64,000 nt of DNA from Arthrobacter sp. PM3 (GTDB taxonomy: Bacteria > Actinomycetota > Actinomycetes > Actinomycetales > Micrococcaceae), in assembly GCF_003352915.1 (NCBI RefSeq), contig NZ_CP022314.1, forward strand, positions 3,210,713 to 3,274,712, written 5' to 3'. The notes under the pieces are model-generated. The model was not told the DNA's origin and did not search any database. It saw only the letters and a program-made list of their open reading frames with translations. Shown here piece by piece: positions 16,176 through 24,039 of this stretch; position 1 is the stretch's first letter, and each line of letters starts with the position of its first letter. Both the position numbers and the translations under genes were made by a program.

Positions 16176-18386
16176 TCAGACCACCGTCAGCGTGATGACG
16201 GAGCCTTCCGGGACAGCCGTGTCCACCGGGTCCTGCGCGCGGACCGTTCCGAAGAATCCGCCCAGGATGTTGTCGATCTTGACCTGGAAGCCGAGGTCCT
16301 CAAGGGCTTTCCGGGCATCCGTGGCCTGCTTGCCGATGTAGCTCGGCACCTGCACCAGCTTCGGGCCCTTGGAGATCGTCAAGGTCACGGTTCCGCCCTT
16401 GGTCAGGTTGCCGGAGGCCGGATCCTGCGCCACTACTGCACCCTTCGGGACGTTGCGGTCATTAACCGGGTCCGGGGCCACAACGGCCTTCAGCCCGGCA
16501 GCCTCGAGGGCCTTGACCGCCGCGCCCTGCTCCTGGCCGCGGACATCGGGAACCGGGATGGGCTGCGGTCCCTTCGAGACCGTCAGCCCCACCGGCGTCC
16601 CGTGCCGGACGGGATTGCCGCTTCGCGGAGCCTGGGCAAGGACGGTGCCGGCAGGCGCTGTCTCATCGTATGTCTCGGTGACCGGGCCCAAGGCCATTTC
16701 GGCGGCGTTCAAGGCGGTCTTGGCCTCGTCCAGGGTCTTGCCGGTGAGGTTCGGCAGCGGAAACAGCTGCGGGCCCTTGGAAACGGCAAGGGAAACGGGC
16801 TGGAATTTCCGGATGACTTCGCCCGCATTCGGCTCGGAGCCGACCACGAGCCCGGGGGAGACGTCGTCGTCGAACACATCCTTCACGGTGGACTGGAATC
16901 CGGCGGTGCGCAGCAGGTCCTGCGCCTCCGCGACGGTCTTGTTCGCCACCGGAGGTATGGTGCCCGGCGATCCCGGTCCCATGCCGAAGAACCAGCCGGC
17001 GACGGCGGCGAGCAGCGCCGCGAGGACCAGCAGGACGAGCCAGAGCATGCCGCGGCGGCGGGCGTTGCCTTGGTGCAGGGTCTTGGTGGGCGTGGCCGCG
17101 GCGCGCTGGCGCGCCTTTTCCTCGTCCCGGTCGAGTTTGCGCTGGGTCCGCTTGCTGGGGGCGGCGGCGTCCGCCCCGCCGTTGAACCCGCTCCCGTCGA
17201 ACCCGCTCCCGTCGAACCCTGCACCTCCTTGGTACGCGAGCTCGTCCGCCGCCTCGTCCGGGGTGGACAGCGGGCCGTAGGCCGGACGCTTCGGGGCGTT
17301 CGTCATCACCGTGGTCGGGTTCCCGCTGCTGCGCGAGATCATCTCGGTGGGCTGCTGCAGGCTGCCGTACACCTCGGTCGGCGATTCGGCGGGGAGGTCG
17401 GCAGGCGGCCGGGCGTGGGCGGTGTCCTGTGCGCCGGAGGCCGCGAACACCGCCGCCGCCGCGGCGGCCGAGGCTGGCGGCCGGGCCGGCGGTGCGGCCA
17501 TGGCCGGGTGGACGGCAGCCGGTGGCTGCAGGTCGAGTTCGGCGTCGCTGAGGTTGGTCCTGATGTGCCGGAGTTCGGACAGCAGGGCGTTCCCGTCGAC
17601 GGGGCGCTTGTCCGGATCCCGGTCCGTGCACCACTGGACGAGTTCGTCGATTTCGGCGGCCAGCCCCGGCACGTGGACGGAAGGGGCGTCCACGGTGGAG
17701 TTCACGTGCTGGTACGCCACCTGGATGGGCACGTCGCCGTCGAAGGGCTGCCGCCCGGTGATCATCTCGTAGAGCATGATGCCCACCGAGTAGATGTCGC
17801 TGCGGGCGTCGGCCTGCTTGCCGAGGACGAGTTCGGGGGAGAGGTACGCGACGGTCCCGATCAGGGCGCCGGTGCTCGTGGACGTCGAGATAGCCCGGGC
17901 CAGGCCGAAGTCACCGAGCTTGATCCGCCCGTCATCGGCGATCAGGACGTTTTCCGGCTTGATGTCGCGGTGGATCAGACCGGCGGCGTGCGCGGCGCCG
18001 AGTCCCTCGACCACCGGATCGATCAGCGCGAGGGCAAGCCGCGGGGACAGTGCGCCCTTGTCGTTGAGGACGTCCCGCAGCGTGTGGCCTTTGATGAACT
18101 CCATGACCAGATAGGCCAGGCGGCCGTCTTCGCCCTGGTCCAGGACGCCGACCACGTGCGGGTGCGACAACCGGGCGGCGGCTTTGGCTTCGCGGCCCAG
18201 CCGGTCCAGGAACTGCGGGTCGTCGGCCAGATGGGGGTGCAGCACCTTGAGGGCGACATCACGCTCCAGACGCTGGTCCGTGGCGAGGTACACGGTGGAC
18301 ATCCCGCCGCGGGCAAGCCTGAATTGAACCCGGTAGCGGTTATCCACCAGGTTCCCGACGAGAGCATCCGACACGTATTCCTGCAC
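16176..18386 (-). CDS. pknL: Ser/Thr protein kinase with four PASTA domains (PknL type)
   Basis: A transmembrane receptor kinase of about 736 residues. The kinase domain is at about 15-280: lysine in VALKVL near 47, catalytic HRDIKPEN near 140-146, DFG near 159, and a Thr/Ser-rich activation segment. A Pro/Ala-rich linker follows, one transmembrane helix near 448-470, then four extracellular PASTA repeats (about 480-736) that in relatives bind peptidoglycan fragments. The neighbours aroG and an Rv2175c-like gene match the mycobacterial pknL locus. Likely substrates encoded nearby are the Rv2175c-like protein, GarA and DivIVA; this is inference. The start is leaderless GTG 18386; ATG 18389 is one codon earlier. 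Confidence 0.9.
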   Translation of the reverse strand: MQEYVSDALVGNLVDNRYRVQFRLARGGMSTVYLATDQRLERDVALKVLHPHLADDPQFLDRLGREAKAAARLSHPHVVGVLDQGEDGRLAYLVMEFIKGHTLRDVLNDKGALSPRLALALIDPVVEGLGAAHAAGLIHRDIKPENVLIADDGRIKLGDFGLARAISTSTSTGALIGTVAYLSPELVLGKQADARSDIYSVGIMLYEMITGRQPFDGDVPIQVAYQHVNSTVDAPSVHVPGLAAEIDELVQWCTDRDPDKRPVDGNALLSELRHIRTNLSDAELDLQPPAAVHPAMAAPPARPPASAAAAAAVFAASGAQDTAHARPPADLPAESPTEVYGSLQQPTEMISRSSGNPTTVMTNAPKRPAYGPLSTPDEAADELAYQGGAGFDGSGFDGSGFNGGADAAAPSKRTQRKLDRDEEKARQRAAATPTKTLHQGNARRRGMLWLVLLVLAALLAAVAGWFFGMGPGSPGTIPPVANKTVAEAQDLLRTAGFQSTVKDVFDDDVSPGLVVGSEPNAGEVIRKFQPVSLAVSKGPQLFPLPNLTGKTLDEAKTALNAAEMALGPVTETYDETAPAGTVLAQAPRSGNPVRHGTPVGLTVSKGPQPIPVPDVRGQEQGAAVKALEAAGLKAVVAPDPVNDRNVPKGAVVAQDPASGNLTKGGTVTLTISKGPKLVQVPSYIGKQATDARKALEDLGFQVKIDNILGGFFGTVRAQDPVDTAVPEGSVITLTVV

Positions 18387-18392
18387 CATACA

Positions 18393-18398
18393 ATCGTA
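18393..18398 (-). promoter_or_regulatory. -10 element of the kinase gene
   Basis: Reverse-strand TACGAT stands 3 bases before ATG and 6 before GTG, the same arrangement seen at aroG. It implies a leaderless transcript. Confidence 0.45.
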
Positions 18399-18412
18399 GT
18401 CGCTGGAGCGAA

Positions 18413-18445
18413 ACGGGCCCGGATCAACATGCGATCCGGGCCCGT
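18413..18445. terminator. Terminator hairpin after the LysM hydrolase gene
   Basis: A perfect 13-bp stem (18413-18425 with 18433-18445) and 7-base loop, lying between the end of the LysM/transglycosylase gene and the start of the kinase gene, both on the minus strand. It should separate the two units. Confidence 0.75.
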
Positions 18446-18489
18446 AGCGTCAGGGTCCGCGAGGCGGGAGCCCGGCGTGTGCAGCCAGT

Positions 18490-19878
18490 TTAGCGGAACA
18501 GCGTCCGGTTGGCGTTGATGGCGGCAACGTAAGCCTTGGTGTCCTCGTACATGCCGTTCTGACTCACCGAGTACTGGCCCTGGTAGTAACCGGCGATCGC
18601 GTTGTCCAGATCGGAACTGGTGCGGACCAGCTGGCGGATGATCGCGATTCCCGCCGTGGCGTTGTCGTACGGATCCAGCAGGTTCAGCTTGCGGCCCACG
18701 AGCTCGGAGGCCCACTGGCCCGAGGACGGGATGACCTGCATGGTGCCGATCGCGTTGGCCGGGGAGACCGCGCGCTGGTCGAAGCCGGATTCCTGTAGGG
18801 CAAACGCCAGGGCCAGGCTCGAGTCCACGCCCATGCGCCGGGCCGTGTCCGCCACGATCGATTTCATTTGTTCGCGGGTGGGGACCGGGGAGGCGTTGAG
18901 CAGTGCCTTGTTCTGGTTGGCCGAGCTGACCACGGCGGCCGGGTAGGTGAAGCCGAGGAACGAGCTGGGCACCAGCGGCGCCGTGGTGGCCGGCGTGCTC
19001 GACGCCGGTGCGATCGTCGACGCGCCCGGGATGACAAGCTTCTGGCCCGGGTAGATGATGCTGGACATCGTCAGCCGGTTGGCGGACAGGACGTCCGAGA
19101 GCCGGACGCTGTTGCGTGCCGCGATGCCGGAGAGGGTGTCGCCGGCCTTGATCGTGTAGGACGCGGAACCGGCGGGCTTCGTCGCCGGCGCTGCCGGGGC
19201 GGGCGTGGCCGCAACGGGAGCCGTCGGCGCCGGAGTGCTGGAGCCGCCGCCGACCTTGACCTTCTGGCCGGGGTAGATGATCGAGCCCATGTTGAGCCCG
19301 TTCCACTTGAAGACTTCGGAAAGCCCCACTCCGTGGCGGGCGGCGATGCCGCTGAGGGTGTCGCCTGCCTTCACGACGTAGACGCTGCCGCCGGACGAGG
19401 CGGGCTTGACGGCCGGAGCGGAGGCAGTGGCGGACGGGGCGGGGGCCGCCGTCGAGCCGGTGAGCTTAATCTTCTGCCCGGGGTAAATGATGGTGTTTGC
19501 CTGCAGGTTGTTCAGCTTGAGCACGGCGTAGGTATCCAGGCCGAACCGGCCGGCAACGGCGCTGATGGTGTCGCCGCGGGCGATCGTGTACTGGGCCGGA
19601 ACAGCCTGCTTGGCCGGCTGCAGGGCCCCGGGCAGGGTTGCCGGAACGGCAGCGGCGGGGATCACAGCCGCCTTGAGGGACGTGGCTACGTCCGCCTTCG
19701 CCTGGGCGCGCATGGCGGCGGCGAGGGTCGCCGGAATGGTGCGCGCCTTCGCTTCGGCCGCGGCGGGCTGGGCGATCGCCAGTGAGGAAAGCACGACGGC
19801 GGGCAGCGCAGCCGTCGTCGCAGCAATCAGCGGCAGGCTGGGCCTCGGGTGGTGCTGTGGCGAACGTGAGGTCGTCAT
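18490..19878 (-). CDS. Secreted LysM peptidoglycan-binding lytic transglycosylase
   Basis: An exported cell-wall enzyme of 462 residues. An N-terminal signal peptide (residues 1-42, hydrophobic core LIAATTAALPAVVLSSLAIA, ending near AQPAAAEA) is followed by three LysM modules (about 85-130, 155-200, 225-270). Each contains GDTLSGIAAR or GDTISAVAGR and IIYPGQK. The C-terminal SLT-type transglycosylase domain (about 335-462) has the catalytic glutamate in ALQESGF and the motif NAIGTMQVIPSSG. I start at ATG 19878, with AAGAGGA upstream. MtrA-box-like sites upstream suggest cell-cycle or envelope control. Confidence 0.9.
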   Translation of the reverse strand: MTTSRSPQHHPRPSLPLIAATTAALPAVVLSSLAIAQPAAAEAKARTIPATLAAAMRAQAKADVATSLKAAVIPAAAVPATLPGALQPAKQAVPAQYTIARGDTISAVAGRFGLDTYAVLKLNNLQANTIIYPGQKIKLTGSTAAPAPSATASAPAVKPASSGGSVYVVKAGDTLSGIAARHGVGLSEVFKWNGLNMGSIIYPGQKVKVGGGSSTPAPTAPVAATPAPAAPATKPAGSASYTIKAGDTLSGIAARNSVRLSDVLSANRLTMSSIIYPGQKLVIPGASTIAPASSTPATTAPLVPSSFLGFTYPAAVVSSANQNKALLNASPVPTREQMKSIVADTARRMGVDSSLALAFALQESGFDQRAVSPANAIGTMQVIPSSGQWASELVGRKLNLLDPYDNATAGIAIIRQLVRTSSDLDNAIAGYYQGQYSVSQNGMYEDTKAYVAAINANRTLFR

Positions 19879-20196
19879 TGGAAAGATCCTCTTCTCAGCG
19901 GCAACGCTGCGGTCTGGCCGGTACAACTGGTGTTACCAGTGTGACAAAAGTTATTGCTGTTACAAATGTGATCTATGTGAATGTCTCATGAATTGGCAAT
20001 TAGCACAAGAACTGTTTGACATTTCCCAAACGCGACCTCGACGGAGTGTCGGCCGGACGGCTTCCCCGTTGCATGCCTGCGCTCCCGCGGCATGGCCCGC
20101 AGCTGAAGCGGTCCCTGTCATTTCGCCTGCCATTTCGCTTGCCATTCCTGGGGTGCCGACTAGGCGCCGGGGCGCCGGGCGTGGCAATCTTTATCC
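19879..20196. promoter_or_regulatory. Divergent regulatory region, AT-rich
   Basis: 318 bases without a gene. The segment 19920-20030 is strikingly AT-rich for this window and holds the paired direct-repeat sites described separately. On the plus side, a CAATCT element (20185-20190) sits 6 bases before the GTG of the Rv2175c-like gene, so that gene may be leaderless. Segment 20120-20155 has short repeats of CATTTCGC. No c-di-AMP riboswitch signature was found. Confidence 0.55.
19931..19972 (-). promoter_or_regulatory. Two MtrA-box-like elements upstream of the LysM hydrolase
   Basis: Read on the minus strand, both elements have the form TCACA-N3-GTAACA (19931-19945 and 19958-19972), 27 bp apart. 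Each is a direct repeat of GTMACA-like hexamers with 9-bp periodicity, resembling sites bound by the actinobacterial response regulator MtrA upstream of peptidoglycan hydrolase genes. Assignment to MtrA is inference. Confidence 0.5.
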
Positions 20197-20550
20197 GTGA
20201 GTAATGTAGAAAGCCTCGTGGGCGAATGGCTGCCCCTGCCCGATGTTGCTGAGCTTCTGAACGTACCTATTACTAAGGTCCATGCACTGCTGGACGAGCG
20301 TGCGCTGGCGGCCATGAGGATCGGCGACCGGCGCATCCGGTCTGTGCCGGCGGCTTTCATCCAGGACGGCCACGCCGTGGAGAGCCTGAAAGGCACCATC
20401 GTGGTCCTTTCCGACGCGGGGTTCTCGGACGAGGAACTGATCAACTGGCTGTTCACTCCGGACGAATCCCTGCGCGGCCGGCCCATCGATGCCCTCCGCG
20501 AAGGCCGCAAGACCGAAATCCGCCGCCGGGCGCAGTCCCTGGCCTGGTAG
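20197..20550 (+). CDS. Small DNA-binding protein, Rv2175c-like
   Basis: A 117-residue cytoplasmic protein with an N-terminal helix-turn-helix (about 12-60: LPLPDVAELLNVPITKVHALLDE reads as an excisionase/MerR-like winged helix). A C-terminal region (about 65-117) has WLFTPDESLRGRPIDALREGRKTEIRR. In M. tuberculosis the homologue Rv2175c is a DNA-binding substrate of the neighbouring kinase PknL, and the same neighbourhood exists here. The start is GTG 20197, probably leaderless. Its DNA target is not known. Confidence 0.82.
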   Translation: MSNVESLVGEWLPLPDVAELLNVPITKVHALLDERALAAMRIGDRRIRSVPAAFIQDGHAVESLKGTIVVLSDAGFSDEELINWLFTPDESLRGRPIDALREGRKTEIRRRAQSLAW

Positions 20551-20637
20551 CGGCCCCCGCCGGCTCTCACGGGGCCGGCACCAATGACGTAGGCATCCAT
20601 CCGCCGGGTTGAGTGAACCGGCACAGCACGTACCCTT

Positions 20638-20676
20638 GCGGGCCGTGTGCAGCGCGCGCCGCTGTGCACGGCCCGC
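20638..20676. terminator. Imperfect palindrome between convergent genes
   Basis: GCGGGCCGTG and CACGGCCCGC form the outer 10-bp stem, continued inward by CAGCG/CGCTG after a 2-base mismatch. It lies between the Rv2175c-like gene and the convergent polyprenyl synthetase gene. Confidence 0.55.
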
Positions 20677-20690
20677 GGCGTATCCGGGTA

Positions 20691-21785
20691 TCAGGCGGCG
20701 CGGCTGACGGCAGCCTCTGCGAGTTTGCGGAGCGCGGTCTTGGGCAGGTCCTCCAGCGGCAGGAGATCCAGGGCGGCAAACGCGGACTTCCCGAACTCCT
20801 CGATCAGTACCTCCGTGGCCTGCAGCGCACCGCAGTCCACGATGATCCGACGGATCTCTTCGATGTCGGGGTCGCTGAGATCGGGGTTGCCCAGCTTCGC
20901 GTCGATGAACTCCGACTCCGCCGGTGAGGCCTGGTCCAGGGCGAACGCCACGAGGACCGTGCGCTTGCCCTCACGGAGATCGTCCCCGGCGGGCTTGCCG
21001 GTGGTGACCGGGTCGCCAAAGACGCCCAGGACATCGTCCCGCAACTGGAACGCTTCGCCGAGCGGCAGGGCGAAGGCGGAATAGCCGCGCAGGAGCTCGT
21101 CGCCGGCGCCGGCCAGGGCACCGCCCAGCGCGAGCGGGTGTTCGGTGGAGTACTTGGCGGACTTGAACCGGATGATCGACTGGGCCCGGCTGACGGCGCC
21201 GGCACGGTCCCGCCTGGGTCCGGCGACCTCTTCCAGGATGTCGAGGTACTGCCCGGCCATCACTTCGGCGCGCATGAGGTTGAAGATGAGCCGTGCCGGG
21301 CTGCCCGAGGCCGCGCGATGCCCGATTTCGGTGAAGGATTCCTCGCTGAACGACAGGCAGAGGTCGCCGGTCAGGATCGCGGCGGCATGGCCAAACCGCT
21401 CGCTGTCCAGCGCCCAGCCCTGGGTCTCATGCAGCTGGCTGAACCTGCGGTGCACGCTGGGGCCGCCGCGCCGGGTGTCCGAACGGTCAATGATGTCGTC
21501 GTGAATCAGGGCGGCGGCCTGGAACAGTTCCAGCGCCGAGCCGGCCGTCACCACTTCCGCGGCTCCCGCTTCTCCGCCGGCACCGCGCCACCCCCAGTAG
21601 CACATGAGTGCCCGGAGCCGTTTGCCGCCCGTGACCAGGTTCGAGATCGAACCCATCAGCGGGTCAATGTCCTGGGAGATCGAGGACATGACAGCCTGGC
21701 GGCTGCTGAGGAAGTCCGTCAGCTTGCCGGCGACGGCGGCCACGTAAGCCGTCTGCTCAAGCCGCAGCTGTTCAGCGAGCGTCAC
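20691..21785 (-). CDS. Polyprenyl diphosphate synthase (trans-isoprenyl type)
   Basis: A 364-residue enzyme that extends allylic diphosphates with isopentenyl diphosphate, supplying menaquinone or carotenoid side chains. The first aspartate-rich motif is D96-D97-x-x-D100 (HDDIIDRSD), and the second region is FQLRDDVLGVFGD. GGKRLRAL marks the substrate lysine/arginine site. It resembles mycobacterial IdsA2 (Rv2173), which also lies near pknL. The GTG start overlaps the TGA stop of the lipoprotein gene by 4 bases, so the two are co-translated. Product chain length cannot be read with certainty. Confidence 0.9.
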   Translation of the reverse strand: MTLAEQLRLEQTAYVAAVAGKLTDFLSSRQAVMSSISQDIDPLMGSISNLVTGGKRLRALMCYWGWRGAGGEAGAAEVVTAGSALELFQAAALIHDDIIDRSDTRRGGPSVHRRFSQLHETQGWALDSERFGHAAAILTGDLCLSFSEESFTEIGHRAASGSPARLIFNLMRAEVMAGQYLDILEEVAGPRRDRAGAVSRAQSIIRFKSAKYSTEHPLALGGALAGAGDELLRGYSAFALPLGEAFQLRDDVLGVFGDPVTTGKPAGDDLREGKRTVLVAFALDQASPAESEFIDAKLGNPDLSDPDIEEIRRIIVDCGALQATEVLIEEFGKSAFAALDLLPLEDLPKTALRKLAEAAVSRAA

Positions 21786-22315
21786 TTGACGGACTCGGCA
21801 GCGACGTTGGCGCCGATCGTGAACGTGGACACGCCGGACGTTTCCACCACGGCGATGTTGACGGTCTCGTTGTCCCCGCGCAGGAAGTCCTTGGACGGCA
21901 CGGTGCCCACGGTTTCCCCGGGCACCGCCTTGAAGCCCTGTGCTTCCAGGCCCTTGGTGTAGAAGGCCAGGACATTGGCGGAGGGTGCGGTGATGCTGCC
22001 GACCAGGGCCACCGTTGCCGGCACGGTGGTCTTGTCAAAACTGCTCGAAACCAGCTTCGCCCCGGGCATGAGCGGCAGGAGCGCCTGCGGGAAACCGGGA
22101 ACCAGCGCGCCGACGGTGGCGGAGGTGCCGGGCTGGGCCGAAGGGCTCGGGGGAGCTGTGGTGGAGGACTGCGGTGCCGGTGCCGGTGCCGGTGCCGACG
22201 TCGACGACGACTCCGGGGCCGCTGTGCCGGCCGGCGTGCATGCGGCCAAGGCCAATAGCGCGCCCGCCGCCGCGATGGCCGCCGTGGCACGTTTGCGCTG
22301 TCCAAAAACCTTCAC
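21782..22315 (-). CDS. Putative lipoprotein of unknown function
   Basis: A 177-residue exported protein. A type II signal peptide ends in the lipobox LAAC with lipidated Cys26. A Ser/Ala/Pro-rich linker (30-65) follows, then a compact domain to residue 177 that I do not recognise. The GTG start has a strong AGGAGG upstream. It is the first gene of a two-gene operon with the polyprenyl synthetase. It may work at the membrane with isoprenoid metabolism, but this is only context. Confidence 0.78.
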   Translation of the reverse strand: MKVFGQRKRATAAIAAAGALLALAACTPAGTAAPESSSTSAPAPAPAPQSSTTAPPSPSAQPGTSATVGALVPGFPQALLPLMPGAKLVSSSFDKTTVPATVALVGSITAPSANVLAFYTKGLEAQGFKAVPGETVGTVPSKDFLRGDNETVNIAVVETSGVSTFTIGANVAAESVK

Positions 22316-22375
22316 AGGGATTTTCCTCCTGGTATTGACGCGGAATCAGCCTCCAGTTTAGTCAGTCCCCGGGCA

Positions 22376-22381
22376 TAGGAT
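22376..22381 (+). promoter_or_regulatory. -10 element of dinB
   Basis: TAGGAT lies 7 bases before the GTG at 22389 with no Shine-Dalgarno sequence, so dinB mRNA is probably leaderless. No SOS box was recognised beside it. Confidence 0.4.
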
Positions 22382-22388
22382 TGAAGCC

Positions 22389-23723
22389 GTGGGGCCGGAC
22401 GCAGACAAACACGCAGAGATACGCGCAGACAGACACCCGGAGATGCAGGCAGACAAACGCGCGGGTGGCCAGGATGCGGCCGGCGGGACGGCACCCGCCG
22501 GGGCGCCGGCTCCCGGGCGCCTGAGCGAGGAATCACTGCGCGAACTCAGGCGCAGCAGCATCATGCACGTTGACATGGACGCCTTCTTCGTCTCGGTAGA
22601 GCTGCGCAGCCGGCCCGCGCTGAAGGGCAAACCCGTCATTGTGGGCTATCCGGCGGAGCGGTCCGTCGTGCTTTCGGCTTCCTATGAGGCCAGGGCGTTC
22701 GGCGTTAGGTCGGCCATGCCCATGGCGGTTGCGGCGCGGATGTGCCCTTCGGCTGTCATCATCGAACCCCGGCATAAGCTCTACTACGAGGTCTCCGGCC
22801 AGATCATGGCCATCTTTGGTTCCATTACGGATCTCGTGGAGCCGCTCAGCGTGGACGAGGCGTTCCTGGACGTCGGGGGAGCCATCAGACGGCTGGGTCC
22901 GCCGCTGGAGATCGGCGCGCTGATCCGGGAGCGCGTTGCCCGCGAACTGGGAATCACGGCGTCGGTGGGAATTGCCCCCAGTAAGTTTGTGGCCAAGATC
23001 GCCTCCACCCGGTGCAAACCGGACGGACTGCTGCTGATCGGGCCGGAGGAAACCGTTCCGTACCTGCACAGCCTTCCCGTCAGCGCGCTCTGGGGAATCG
23101 GCAGCAAGACGGTCGAGGTCCTCGCCCGGAAGGGTATCCGGACCGTGGCGGATGTCGCCGCCTCGCCGTTGCCCTCGCTGCGGAAGCTGCTGGGTGCCAC
23201 GGGAGAACACGTCTACCGGCTTTCGTGGGGCATTGATCCGCGCCCCGTGACACCGGTGCGGCCGGAAAAGAGCATCGGTGCGGAAGAGACCTTCGCCACG
23301 GACACCGCCGACGACGCCCTGCTCCACCGGGAGCTGCTGCGGCTTTCGCACCGCACCGCGGAGCGTCTCCGCAGCTCCGGAATGCATGCCCGCACAGTAG
23401 CGCTGAAGCTGCGCTACGCCGACTTCTCCACAATCACGCGCAGCCGCACCGTGGGCACTCCGATCGACAGTGCCCAGCTCCTGTACGCAGTAGCCGTGCA
23501 GCTTTTGGAGTCGGTCGGCGATCGGCCCATGACTGTGCGGCTCGTGGGCATCCGGGCCGAGCAGCTCGAAGTTGCCGCAGACGCCCCGCTGCAGCTCAGC
23601 CTGGACCGCCGGGACGACAACTGGCGGGCCGCTGAACAGGCTCTGGACGCCGTGACCCGGAAATTCGGCAACAAATCGGTGCTGCCGGCCCGGCTCCTGG
23701 ACCCCGGGCGCCCCACTGAATGA
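22389..23723 (+). CDS. dinB: DNA polymerase IV (Y family)
   Basis: A translesion DNA polymerase of 444 residues. The catalytic carboxylates are in HVDMDAFF (D62) and SVDEAF (D156-E157). The fingers/palm motifs (YEARAFGVRSAMP), helix-hairpin-helix (WGIGSKTVEVLARKGI) and little-finger domain (to about 435) are all present. The N-terminal 55 residues form an unusual charged extension with repeated DKHAE/DRHPE/DKRAG-like units before the polymerase core. The GTG start is supported by an adjacent -10 box but not by a ribosome site. The C-terminus ends without an obvious clamp-binding QxxLF motif. Confidence 0.92.
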   Translation: MGPDADKHAEIRADRHPEMQADKRAGGQDAAGGTAPAGAPAPGRLSEESLRELRRSSIMHVDMDAFFVSVELRSRPALKGKPVIVGYPAERSVVLSASYEARAFGVRSAMPMAVAARMCPSAVIIEPRHKLYYEVSGQIMAIFGSITDLVEPLSVDEAFLDVGGAIRRLGPPLEIGALIRERVARELGITASVGIAPSKFVAKIASTRCKPDGLLLIGPEETVPYLHSLPVSALWGIGSKTVEVLARKGIRTVADVAASPLPSLRKLLGATGEHVYRLSWGIDPRPVTPVRPEKSIGAEETFATDTADDALLHRELLRLSHRTAERLRSSGMHARTVALKLRYADFSTITRSRTVGTPIDSAQLLYAVAVQLLESVGDRPMTVRLVGIRAEQLEVAADAPLQLSLDRRDDNWRAAEQALDAVTRKFGNKSVLPARLLDPGRPTE

Positions 23724-24039
23724 GCTCCGGTTCGCAGCAGCAGAAATTGCGGGCAATTCCGGCCCCGACAGGGCCTTAAGACTGTCTTTCAGAACGGGCC
23801 CCGACAATCTATCCTTATTAATACCTAGGTTTAGGACGACTGGATCGATGGTGTGGGGACTAACTTGTTTGGGGGCCAACTTGGGCACCGACCTGGCGAG
23901 CTGAAGACCGGCACGGGACTGTAGAGTTCCCCCTGTCACCAAAGGCGGTGGCGGGGAACCACTTCACAATCCCGGGCGTTAGGGGATTAGGGCAATGGCC
24001 ACGTCAAGTCAGGACGTTGGCAGACTTGAGGAGGTCGTG
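23724..24039. promoter_or_regulatory. Structured leader region upstream of the DUF3040 gene
   Basis: 316 bases without a gene. GGCCCCGACA occurs twice (near 23761 and 23797). An AT-rich patch (23808-23835) could hold a promoter. A hairpin GTTCCCC...CACC/GGTG...GGGGAAC spans 23926-23959. The ribosome site GAGGAGG is at 24028-24034. The layout suggests a long 5-prime leader, but it matches no riboswitch family I know. Confidence 0.4.

Noticed and set aside
19879-20196. A c-di-AMP (ydaO) riboswitch upstream of the LysM hydrolase
   Set aside because: Such riboswitches often precede wall hydrolases in actinobacteria, but the GGGUGAAUCC-type signature and long paired arms are absent.
20613-20927. 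Possible plus-strand gene between the Rv2175c-like gene and the polyprenyl synthetase gene
   Set aside because: It overlaps the synthetase 3-prime end and the terminator palindrome, with no ribosome site or recognisable domain.
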